Source of the DNA: Mytilinidion resinicola
Lineage: Eukaryota > Ascomycota > Dothideomycetes > Mytilinidiales > Mytilinidiaceae
Assembly: GCF_010093595.1 (NCBI RefSeq)
Contig: NW_022985446.1
Span: forward strand, 1-64,000
Direction: 5' to 3'
DNA length: 64,000 nt
In this document: piece after piece, positions 12,909 through 24,412 of the stretch
Layout of the letters: each line of letters starts with the position of its first letter
Position numbering within the stretch: position 1 is the first letter of the stretch
The notes under the pieces: generated by a model
What the model was told of the DNA's origin: nothing
Seen by the model: only the letters and a program-made list of their open reading frames with translations
Database searches by the model: none
Translations under genes and position numbers: made by a program

Positions 12909-13119
12909 AAATTTATCTAGTTTTAGTTAGTTAGCAGTTTTTAAGTACTCTTCTTCTAAAGCAGCTATAAAAAATAGAGAACGCAGTTGCAGGAAATAGA
13001 AAATAGCTATTATTATAATAGCTATCCTCTATTTCCTATAGCAGTATTTTTTATCTCCTGTAGCTACTTTAGTAGAAGGGTACTTAGAAACTGCTAACTA
13101 ACTAAAACTAGATAAATTT
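12909..13119. repeat. 210-bp foldback palindrome (MITE-like)
   Basis: The arms of about 100 bp are inverted copies of one another. The left end reads atttatctagttttagttag and the right end ends ctaactaaaactagataaat, with the centre near agctattattataatagct at about 13014. Mismatches are mostly transitions. The structure fits a foldback or MITE-type non-autonomous DNA element, or an inverted duplication. No target duplication could be defined. Confidence 0.75.
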
Positions 13120-14788
13120 AAAGTTTACTAGAATAGCCTAGTATATAAAGTAGCAGCAGTATAGAAAAATAAGTAGGTAGAGTAGTTATAGATTTCTATA
13201 GAAGCGGAAGTAGCTATATAGAGCTCTGCTGCAGTTTCTTCTATAGCCCTTTTTATATACTTAATACTTATAAAAGTCCTTACTTTTAATTAACCTAGTA
13301 AATATATACTATAATTACACCGCCCTTCTCCTTTTAAAATAGCCTACTTTTAATATAGTCCTTTACTATATAATAGCCGTCTAACCTAAAAAGTAAAACC
13401 GGTCTATTCTAATTAACTAAGGTTGTAAAGTATTAAAGCAGGCCCTGCTAAATATATACCTCTAGCTCGCCTTATATAAAAATAGTAAGAAGTAGGTCTA
13501 TATACTCTGCTAGGTTATTAACCGGAACGTTTAATATTATAAAGTTGGATTAAGCTAGATATTTATAAGTATTATAGCATTTTTATATAAAAAGGCACTT
13601 ATAAATTAAGCAACTTTTAGTAAATATTTTCTAATTAAACCTATTAATATACGTAAGCTTATATCGTATAAAAAGTACTTAAATAATAATTAAGAACTTT
13701 TAGATTACTAATCCTTATATAACAGCAGTATTTAGTTTCCTTATAGTATTTATTAACTGCTATTAAGCGGTTTTAGCTGCTATATAAGCTTTTAAATAGT
13801 TACCTAGAGATAAAAAGGGCCTTCTTTAGATTTATTAGTATATCCGGTGTCTATATTTCTAGCGTGTTACTAAGTATTAGAAGTAGATAAACTTAGTTTC
13901 CTTATACAGGCGTTGTTAAATATAATATTTAGGACAGGATATATACTAATTAGGTAGGTTTAAATAAGGGGCTCCTATTATACTATAGAACGCTTTAACA
14001 GAATTTATTATAGAGTTTATAAGAAAAGGTATATATATAGAAATTTATATAAGAATTTAGGTAGGAATTTATATAGAGATTAAAAATACTATAGGTACGC
14101 TATTTCTAAGTAAAAAGAGTAGGATTAATTAAATTCTCTAGTTTAGAGTCCGTTTATAGATTAACTGCTTATATAGCGCTTAGATTAGGTATAGTAGAAA
14201 ACTAGTTTTATTAGCTCCTGCTTATTAGGTATTTTATAGAAAGCTTTTACCTGCTATTAAAACGCTTCTATTAGTAATTTAAGAAGAAATAATTAAGGCA
14301 GAGAACCTAAATTAATAAAATATACCTTATAAAATAGAGCTATATAATTTTTTAGCTAACTTTAATATAGCTAGCTTTAGATTAAATCTAATTACCTACA
14401 GTACCTTATTATACTAGGCAAGTGTTTCCTCTAGAAAATATATATTAATATCCTATCTTTTAGTATCTCCCCTTATTATACGAAGCTAATTTATATTAAA
14501 AGGTATTCTATAGTTTTAAATTTTAGGCCCCGGGTAATTATATAGTATAAAAGGCTTTCTAGTAATAGTATATAGCCTGTTTTTTTGCTTTTAAATTATA
14601 TAGGAATTCTAGAGCTATATAAAGCTATATAGCTGCTCTCTAATTATTAGAATAAAAAAGGTATAAAGGAAGACTTAATTAGTAAGTTAATTTTTTAAAA
14701 ATTAACCCTAGAACTAAAAACTTTTAAAATATACCTATATAATATTAGCCTAGGAACTATATTATATAACGTATTATAGCTTAAACGG
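13120..14788 (+). pseudogene. Degenerate coding region, family not recognised
   Basis: About 1.67 kb between the foldback and the chromovirus LTR. A stop-interrupted plus-strand frame is readable at about 14060-14330 (VKRVGLIKFSSLESVYRL, YIALRLGIVENQFY, LLLIRYFIESFYLLLKRF). This is clearly former protein-coding sequence, but I cannot assign a domain. Its repeat origin is inferred only from its location and RIP pattern. Confidence 0.45.
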
Positions 14789-15040
14789 TGAAGCTTACTG
14801 TATAGTATAACACGTAATATTAGGACCCGGTAAAAGGCCTTATTATAAGGGCCTATGCGAGCCTTAGTAGAAGTATACCTGCTAACTACCGCCCTGCCTT
14901 TTTATAGCTTCTTAAGCTACGTTTTATTATTTAACCTGCTTGCCTACTATATATTATAGAATATATAGTAAATTTAGTTATTACTTCTACCTACCTGCCT
15001 AAGCTAGCTAGGGTAATCCTGCCGCCCAAGACTGTAATAT
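14789..15040 (+). repeat. Chromovirus 5' LTR
   Basis: About 250 bp matching 20281-20544 along its length, starting tgaagctt (taaagctt in the other LTR, a TG-to-TA change) and ending near gtaata. Shared landmarks are ggacccggtaa, gcctttttatagcttctt and cctgccgccc. Confidence 0.88.
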
Positions 15041-18000
15041 TATATAGCTTCTTACCTACCTAGCTATCTACTTGCACCGCCGACCTAATATTCTACTTTT
15101 TTCCCCTAGTTCTGCCAGACAGCAAATCCGTATTCGCCGCCTATATTACTAACCACGTATATAAATAGTATAAGTACTGCCGCTAAATATACGAATATAT
15201 TAATACCGCCTAGGAAAGCCTTACTAAAAACTACTAAGCCGCACTCTGTATATAAGCCCTAGAATTGGAAATTAAGGAATATAAATAATAGAGCAACTAA
15301 CTAAAGGTATAATTATAAGCTATCCGTAAATACTAGAAGAAAAAGATAAAGGAGCTTACGAATAAACTAGCTTTAGCCCTTACTAAAAGATAGAGAGCAA
15401 TTAATATAGCTATACCTACTATCTACACTGCCCTATAAACCCTAATACTATAAGTACTAACTAAAGAAAATACAGCTAATATAGCACGAACGCCTCCGTC
15501 TACTTCTAATATATCTACCACCCCTGCCCGGCTTTCTAAAAAACAACCTAACCCTAATAAGTTTATAGGTAACTAAAAAAACCTCCGCCGCTTCCTTTTT
15601 TAAATCTATAAGAAAATAACTATTAACTAAAACCGCTTTTCTAACCTTTAAAGCCGAATATTCTATATAAACAGTTATTTAAGTAGAAACCTATATACCT
15701 AAGTCCTACTGTATATTATAAAAGGAAACTGTTAACTACCCGATTTTAAAGCTATTCTAGAACTCTTAGAACAAGTATATAAAAACCCTAACTAAGTCTA
15801 CAACTCCTGTACTAAACTATTCCGCCTCTGCTAGAATAATAAAGAATTTAGCGTCTTTTTTACTAAATTCCAACGCCTAGCTTTAGAAGAAAAGCTTTCT
15901 AAGAAAGCTCTACTAACCTTTTTAGAAAAAGCTGTTAACCGTAAACTAAAGGAAATACTACTCTACTATAAACCCCCTAGCAGAGAGTACTATATATTTA
16001 TAAAGTTCCTTTAAAACCTAAATAACCGCTATAAATAATATAAAGTATCTACTACCGCAACCCTAAGAATATATACTAATATAAATCGAACCTGTTAGGA
16101 AATACCTGTTCCTATAGGAATATAAACTGCTATACCCTAGTTATTACTAAAAGCGTCCGGCGCTATAAGAATTATAGAAGTCTCCAGAAACCTAATAGAT
16201 TTTTTAAGAGGTTGCTTAACTTAATATAAAAAAAAGGAATATTACTATTGCAGATCTAAAAAATACTTTATCTATAACTACCCTTAGCCTAATAAACGCT
16301 TTATCCGCTCCCGCCCTATTTATAAAAATATATTCTTCTAGAGCCCCTTACCGCCCTCTACTAAATATAGAACCCGGATACTACTAAAACCCGCTTTTCC
16401 CCTATTTTCTACTTTAATAAAAGGATTAAGCCTAATATAGGTTGCAGCTAGGCTTATATACCGCGCACTATATAAGTATCCGCTGCTGCTATCTAAAAGA
16501 TAACTATTAAAAAGGAATAGGTTATAAGAGCTAACCTATTAATTATACCTATATATTTAGAATACTAGGGCTAAAGTATTCTAGCGCATAGTATAATTAA
16601 TAGTAGCTGTAAAAAGAAAGCGCTAGTTAATAAAGACTGGGTAAAGTATTACTATATCCTAATAATTCCGCTTAAGTACCCTTTTTACCTAGAACTAGCC
16701 GATAAAGGCAATTCTAAAGTAGGTAAAGTAATCTATACTATTTAGGTTTAATTACGGATAAATAAATATTTAGAGACCGTTCGAATAGGGGTAACTAAAC
16801 TAAGTTATTACCCGATTATTTTAGGAATTCTATAGCTACGCCTGTATAATCCTGTACCGGACTAGTCCTATAATATACTATAGTTTATAAGCTAGTACTA
16901 TTATAAACACTATAATATACCGTAAAAAGCAACGCGTGTATAAGGAATTGCTAATATTCTAAAAAAGAACTGCCTAGAGTACCTGCCGCCTGCACTAAAA
17001 AACCTAGAAAGGAAGAATATAGCACCCGTTTCCTTACGCGTATATAGCGCCTACCTATAAAAAGGATATAAACTCTTCTCTATATTACTAAATAATATTA
17101 ACTATATCCTATCTAAGAAAAAGGGCTTTAACCTAGACCGCCTGCCTAAAGAACTATAAAAGTTTACTAATATTTTTTCGCCTAAAAACGCCAACTGCCT
17201 GCTACTGTACTGCCTGTATAACTATAAAATTAAGTTAAAAAAAGGAAAAACGCCCTTTTTTAGACCCTTATACTTAATATCCTATAATAAGCTAATAGCT
17301 CTAAAAGAATAGGTAGCAGATAATCTAAAAAAAGGATTTATCCGCCCTAGCTTTTTACCTGCCGCGTTACCTGTATTATTTATAAAAAAGCCTAGAAAAG
17401 GCTTCTGCTTCTGCGTTAACTACTAAGCGCTAAATACTATAACAGTTAAAAACTGCTACCTGCTACTATTAATAAAGGAAACCTTAAGCAACCTAAAAGG
17501 GATAAAGTACTTTATAAAAATTAATATTATATCTGCCTTTAACAACCTATATATAAAAAAGGGTTAAAAATAGCTTACTATATTCTAAACCCGACTAGAA
17601 CTGTTTAAAACCTTAGTAATACTGTTTAGGCTTACCGGAGCCCCTGTAATATTCTAACGATTTATAAATAATACTCTGCAAGAGCATTTTAATGTTTTCT
17701 ATACTGCCTACCTAAATAATATTCTAATTTACAGCCGGAACTAAACTAAACACCTAGAGCATGTTTATACTGTGCTAAAACTGCTATAAAAAGCAGAACT
17801 CTACGCAAAAATTAAGAAATATAAGTTCTTTACTAAAAAAACAACGTTTCTAGGTATTATTATAGGAGCTAACAGCCTGTAAATAGACCTAGAGAAGATT
17901 AAAGCTATAATAGACTAGAAGACACTAACTTACCTAACCGATATATAAGCTTTTATAGGATTTAGAAACTTCTACCGCCGATTTATTAGAAACTTCTTAA

Positions 18001-20280
18001 AGATTATTACTCCGCTAGTACGCCTAATAAAGAAGGGCGTTGCCTTTATATAGAATACTGCCTGTTAGAAAGCTTTTACTAAATTAAAAGAAGCCTTTAC
18101 TTTTATACCTATCCTGGCACTATTTAACTAAAATAAGCCTATTATTATAGAAATAGATATATTTAATTATATCTTAGCTAGCGTTTTATTATAGTACGGA
18201 GATAATAGAATTCTGCGCCCTATTATATTTTTCTTAAAGAAGTACTTAGTTACAGAATACAACTATAAGATATATAATAAGGAACTGCTTACTATTATCT
18301 AATACTTTAAAAAATAGAGACTAAAGCTTAAGGGCGCCGCCTTACCTATTAAAGTTATTACTAACTACTATAATCTAGAGTACTTTATAATAATAAAACT
18401 ACTAAACTGCCGCCAGGCCTACTAGTCTAAATTCCTGTCCTATTTTAACTTTAAGATTATATATTAACCTAGAAAACTTAGGGTAAAGCCCGATTCTCTA
18501 ACTAGAAGGTTAGAGGACCTGCCTAAGGAAAAGGATAAATATCTCCGCTACTAGAGCTAGATAATTCTAAAGAGATTAAACTTTAAGAATAAAATAGAAA
18601 AGAAAACTATAAGAAAAGTAATTTTTAAGAATAAAGCTAAAATAATAGCTCTAGCACCCGTAAGAACCCGGTAAGAAGGCTTATTACTAACTCCCCTGGA
18701 CAACGCCCCGCAAGATAAATAAGAAACTAAGGAAAATATAGAACTACCCTCTATAATTGCCGCCCTGCTAAAAACAGTATATAAAAAAAACTCTATCCTG
18801 CTATTAGTTCTAAAAGCCTTAGAAAAAGAATACTGCTATTATATAAAGCTTATATTAGCTAAATACTAAAAGAAAAGTAAATATCTATACTATTAGAACT
18901 ACCTATATATACCCGACTATAATAAACTAAAGGTAGAACTTCTGCGTATATACTATAGGAACACTATTACCGGCTACTTTAGAAGATCTAAAATATACAG
19001 CCTAATAGCCCGCAGTTACTACTAGCCTGGAATACTACCTTATATAGACTATTAGGTTAGGAACTATTAGATATATAAAAGAACTACTCTATTATAAAAA
19101 GCCTACTAGGGTATTCTAAAGCCGCTGCCTATTCCTAAGAAAGCCTAGCGTAATATATTAATATATTTTATTATACACCTACTATATAGCGGAAAGTATA
19201 ATATAATCCTTGTTATAGTAGACCGCCTAACTAAAATAAAACACTTCCTTACCTGTAAAGGAACCTGCAACGCGGAAGATATTATAAAACTTTTCCTAAA
19301 GAATATCTAGAAACTATACAGCCTGCCTGCCTCTATTATATCTAACTAAGAGCCCTAGTTTATAGCTAAATTCTAGAGACACCTAACTAGCCGCCTAAAA
19401 ATTAACTGCCTACTATTAACTATATACTATTCTAAAACTAATAACTAGACTAAAAGAGCTAATACTATTCTAGAATAGTACTTATAAGTATATATATTCT
19501 ATTTACAGAATAACTAAGCTAAATAGCTGCCTTTAGCTAAACTGTTAATTAATACTATAAATTCCGAAAGCACCTATATTTCCCCCTTTTTTATAAACTA
19601 CGGCTTCTACCTATATCTAGGTTTTAAGCCGGTTAAACTATTAACCCGCCTGCTTACTAAAAATACTAAGCGCTTTACTAAGCGTATAGAAGAAATTCTA
19701 GAATATTTAAAGTCTAAACTTACTGCCTTCTATACCTAATATAAGGATAATATAAACTATAACTATTGCCCTGCTTATAACTATTAAGTTAACAACTTAG
19801 TATAGTTAAATACTAAAAATATTAAAACCCTCCGCCCCTAAAAGAAGCTGGATTAGAAGAATTTTAAACTATTCCGCGTAGAAAAGGTTATTAGCTTTTA
19901 TATATACCGCCTAACCTTACTAAAGAGTATATATAACTATAATATCTTCTATATTAGTTTACTAAAACCTGCTGCGAATAATCCGCTGCCCGGCTAGTAT
20001 TAAGAACTACTACTGCTAGTTAAAGTTAAAGGCTTAGAAGAATAGGAAGTTAAAAAAGTTATCGACTTTTAATAGGAGCGTTACAGTTATAGCCGCCCCT
20101 GCCTAAAGTACACGGTAAAGTGGACCGGATATAATAAAGTTATAGAAAAGCCTGCTAACTATCTAGAATATACTAAGGAAGCTATCCGGTTATTCTATTA
20201 CTATTACCTTAAAAAGCCCGGTTTTTAGGCCTTAACAGAGTTCGGCCGTAAAAAGGGAAGTACTATTACGGCTTAAATAG

Positions 20281-20544
20281 TAAAGCTTGCTATACAGCGT
20301 AATATATAATATTAGGACCCGGTAAGAGGCCTTATTATAAGGGCTTATTATAAGGGCCTATATAAGCCTTAGCAGGAGTATACCTGCTAACTGCCGCCCT
20401 GCCTTTTTATAGCTTCTTAAGCTACGTCTTATTATTTAACCTGCCTGCCTGCTATATATTATAGAACACGTAGTAAATTTAGTTATTACTTCTATCTACC
20501 TGCCCGAGCTAGCTAGGGCAATCCTGCCGCCCGAGACCGTAATA
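20281..20544 (+). repeat. Chromovirus 3' LTR
   Basis: Matches the 5' LTR but carries an extra tandem copy of a short ttattataagggc unit at about 20330-20356. It is preceded by a purine-rich stretch (aaaaagggaag, near 20250) in the position of a polypurine tract. Confidence 0.88.
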
Positions 20545-22080
20545 TAAAGTATAAAGAAGAACTAACTCTTTAGCAGTAAAGTAGACCTTTTAGTAGCTAC
20601 TGCTACTAAAACTTAATCCTTTAGTTTAATATACTTATCCTATATATATAGCAGTCTTTAAATAGAAAACCCTTTTACTTATATAATAATAGCTAATAGT
20701 AAGTATCTATAAGCTAAATAGTTTTTCCGCCTTAATTAGATTATATAAATTGCGACTAAATCTAGACTTTTTCTAGGCAGTTAAGAAATTAATAAAAAAC
20801 GCTAGCAGATATATACGCTAAAACGCTACAGTAGATCTATATAATATATTATAAATATATATTAAGGTATACTTATCTAACGCTTTTTTATATCTATATT
20901 TTTATTTAGTATATAGAACTATTAGGGTAAGTTATATAAAAATACTGTCTTTAAACGCAAAATACCGCTTCCGCAATTAAACTCTAATATTATAAAGGAA
21001 ATACAGATTATAATAGTTTTTAGAAACCTTATAAGGCTAGTTAATAGGTATATATTCCAGCCTATATATTTATTAGATAAAAGTAATAGACTTTAAAACC
21101 TTCTGCGCTACTAAGCGGTTATTAAAAATAGGAAAAAGTTTTTTACTTAAGGTATACTTTTGTTAATATTTCCTAAGGAATAAAAGGAGAAAATAGAAAA
21201 GAAAATAGACTAGGTTATAGACAACTTAATTAATAAAGTTAGTATCTATAATATTTTTACCCCTAATAATATTAGGACGTTTAAATAGGAACTGGAAATT
21301 TTCCTAGCGTAAGTATAAGAGGCTTAGCAGTCCGTCTAATATAGTAAAAAAAGGCTTGCCTAGCTTTAACTACGTCTCTAATTCCAGCCTTTAGTAGAAA
21401 ATATTTAAATTTCGGGTTGTAGATTATAAAAAAAAAGGAAAAATTATCTTACTAATTAATACTAACTTTTTAGAGGACCGCTATATTATATTCCTACAGT
21501 TTTATTTATAATAAACACCGTCTAGCTAATTACTGCTAGTACTATTCTTAGAAAAGCTTAGCGTTGTACTGCTGCATAGGAAGTATAGGAAAGTGCCCTA
21601 AATACCCTATTTATATAACCGGCCTTAGCGCGCTATTATTATAGGTAAAGTTATATAATATTAATAAGTGCTGGAGGTAGTTAAAGTAGACTAGTAGAAA
21701 AGCCTTTTTTATTTAAAGCGGTTGTATTAGCCTTATAGTAAAGGGAATTAAACGTTATCTAACTTATAAAGGAATAGTTAGCTAAGTAAAAATATAGAGA
21801 GGGAATAATCTTTAGTAAATATAAGGGTTTTATAGGAATAGCTTTTAGTATTAAGGGTTTTAATATAAATATTAAAAAATTCGGAAATATATACTAACTC
21901 TACGCTTACTTTATTAGAGGTTTATTATATAGACTAGTACTATTACAACGCGCTTATAAGCAAATTATAAATTATAAATATACTACTTTTTTTACGCTTA
22001 ATTTACTTATATAATTTTCTAGCTTATACTACCCTAGCTTACCTAAGTGCCGGAAAATCTCCTGTTTATATATATCACGG
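20545..22080 (+). pseudogene. Degenerate coding region, family not recognised
   Basis: About 1.5 kb of stop-riddled sequence downstream of the chromovirus. Readable plus-strand runs include NSNIIKEIQIIIVFRNLIRLVNRYIF and IFPKE (near 20985-21180). No domain, LTR or TIR could be assigned, and it may be part of another element interrupted by the retrotransposons on both sides. Confidence 0.35.
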
Positions 22081-23677
22081 TATTAACCGCGACACACTGC
22101 TATACTGCGAGCACAGCTGCCTGCTAAGCATACTAGCAAACTTTGCGTGCGCTATATCCTGTATATAGATCTGCCTCTATCCTGCCTGCCTTTAACTTTT
22201 TACCAATTCTTTTAAGCTATTATAACAGCTATATATAGCTATCTAGATCGTTTTTAATGCCTGCTTATCTAGTGCTTATATGCGATATATCGTCGTCGTA
22301 ATATTAGAATTAGCCGCCCAGCCCGACACCCGTTAACAACAGCGTAAAGCTGTTGCGGAGCTCCACGCAGCGTTTTTAACGGATCTAGACCTAAACTTTT
22401 TTTTCCTCTTTTTTTCCCTCCAGCCTACGCCTATAATAGCCGACCTATTAGTCCTATTTCTACTTATATAGTAAGTGCAGTAGGAACTACTATAATATTC
22501 TTCTACTAGCTAGCCTACTCTAGTCTGCCTTACTTTAATAGTATACGTCTATTCTCTATCCTAATTCTATTCTCCGATCCGATTGCTAGCACTATATTAC
22601 CACCCTAAACCCGGATTCTAATTACTAGTACTATACTGCCACCCTAAACCCGGATTCTAATTACTAGTACTATACTGCTACTCTAGAACTAGACCCTAAT
22701 TACTAGTACTATACTGCTATTCTAGACCCGGATTCCGATTACTAGTACTATACTGCCACCCTAGAACTAGACCCTAATTACTAGCACTATACTGCTACTC
22801 TAGACCTAAGTTCCTGCTATATATTGCCTAGAAATAGATAAAGCTTTTTACTTTATAGTACTAGCTATTACTCTAGCCTTTATTCTAGCTCTAGTCTAGA
22901 CCTAGATTTATATTATACTATACGTATTATACGCTTTAGACCTAGTCTAAACCTAGATACTTATCGATAGTATTATTAATAAATCTAGATCCTACTGTGC
23001 GCATTACACGCTTTAGACCTAGCTTCCTGCTATATATATTACCTAGAAATAGATAAAGCTTTTTGCTCTACTGCACTAGCTATTGCTCTAGCCTTTATTC
23101 TAGTACTAGTCTAGTTAATACTCCTGCTATAGCCTAGAAAGGCACTAGCTTAAGTTCTATTACTAGTTCTAGTCTAGTTTAGTCGATACTTTTACTACTG
23201 CCTAGGGGGTACTAACTTAAGCCTTATTACCAGCACTTATTCCGTCCGCCTGTCTATCTACCTATCTATCCGTCCGTTTGTTTATCCGTCTATCTAATAA
23301 GTCTCTACTATACCTATATCCGCATCTGCTTTTTCTTCCGCCTCTGCTTTCTATCCCGCCTGTATAAAGACTACCGCTAAAAACACGCACTTAATAGCTT
23401 TCTGCGCCGCTATAGGCGCCTTCTAGAGGGGGGGTACTATTATAGTATTAACCGCAATATACCGCTATACTGCGAGTACAGCTGCCTGCTAAGTATACTA
23501 GTAAACTTTGCGTGCGCTATATCCTGTATATAGATCTGCCTCTATCCTGCCTGTTTCTAACTTTTTGCTAATTTTCTTAAGCTATTATAATAGCTGTACG
23601 TAGCTATCCAAATCGTTTTTAATACCTGCTTATCTAGTGCTCGTATGCGATACATCGTCGTTATAATAATATAATTC
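22081..23677 (-). mobile_element. Non-coding LTR element, complete minus copy
   Basis: Two direct repeats of about 230 bp (22081 to about 22320, and 23446-23677) flank a 1.1-kb interior with no recognisable coding frame. The 39-bp tandem array of the plus copy at 1284-2799 is present here in reverse at about 22595-22820. The sequence cacgg occurs immediately left (22076-22080) and right (23678-23682), a possible 5-bp target duplication. No gag or pol was seen, so mobilisation in trans is inferred. Confidence 0.78.
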
Positions 23678-24305
23678 CACGGAAGCCTGCAAGTAAATCC
23701 ACGTTTTTTAAAATATAATAGTATAAAATATCCTAAAGTAGTAACTATAGATAACTGTAGTATAGGGGTTTAACTATTTAGTACCCTTTAAATATAGCAA
23801 TTGCACTAGTAATTACTTATAATAAAAAGGGTATAGAGAGTTCTAATTTATAGTAAAGGCCTGTTAAATAGATAAGTTTAGGCGATAAATAATATACTTA
23901 CTAGTGCGCTTAAAGCCCTACCTTTTTTTTAAACGCGTATACTATAAAGCCTGTAAATAGCCTTTAACTATTATTAGTATATAAAACACCTATTATAGAA
24001 ATATATTATAGAGAATACTTATTAAGGGTAACTAAAGCTAATTTATTACTACTATTATACTACTTATATTTAGAGGTATATCCGCGCAGATTTATATAGT
24101 ATTTAAGATAGTATTATAGACTTTATAAGTATATTACTACTAGTATATTTTATTATCTAGGTTAACCTAGCAGAAATTATATCTAAAAGAATCTCCTTTT
24201 TTAGTATTTACTAGATGCTTTTTTTTAAAATATTTACTAAAATCGCCTAAGGTATAAAATAAGTATATACGCAGTTCTATAGGTAGATTTTTATTACCCA
24301 GGCAA
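23678..24305. other. AT-rich spacer, nothing recognisable
   Basis: About 630 bp between the LTR element and the left target duplication of the Mutator-like element. Stops occur in all frames, and neither terminal repeats nor family-specific motifs were seen. Confidence 0.4.
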
Positions 24306-24315
24306 CTAAAATATA

Positions 24316-24412
24316 GGCGCTGCTAAATATACACCCTATATTTACTCGGTGTACACCCCTTTTCTACTCTATATATACCCTTTTTACGTCTAATCTTCTA
24401 ATTGGTCCGGAG
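24316..24412 (+). repeat. MULE left terminal inverted repeat
   Basis: Begins ggcgctgctaaatatacacc and runs to ggtccggag. It pairs with 27452-27548 in reverse complement. The left copy carries more T than the right copy, consistent with some RIP on this end. Confidence 0.92.

Larger units (their letters stand above)
14789..20544 (+). mobile_element. Ty3/gypsy chromovirus with chromodomain (RIP-inactivated)
   Basis: Full-length LTR retrotransposon of about 5.75 kb with direct LTRs at 14789-15040 and 20281-20544. Gag-like sequence lies at about 15700-16020 (VFFTKFQRLALEEKLSKKA). The reverse transcriptase at about 17170-18060 reads [20 protein letters not shown], then LTGAPVIFQRFINN and YLNNILIYS, where the catalytic YLDD is now YLNN. 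An RNase H-like segment follows near 18140 (IIIEIDIFNYILASVLL), then integrase at about 18800-19760. The C-terminal chromodomain at about 20050-20230 reads CLKYTVKWTGYNKVIEKP. Order gag-RT-RNaseH-IN-chromodomain defines a chromovirus. Stops at Gln/Trp codons throughout make it dead. No clear flanking duplication was found. Confidence 0.93.
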
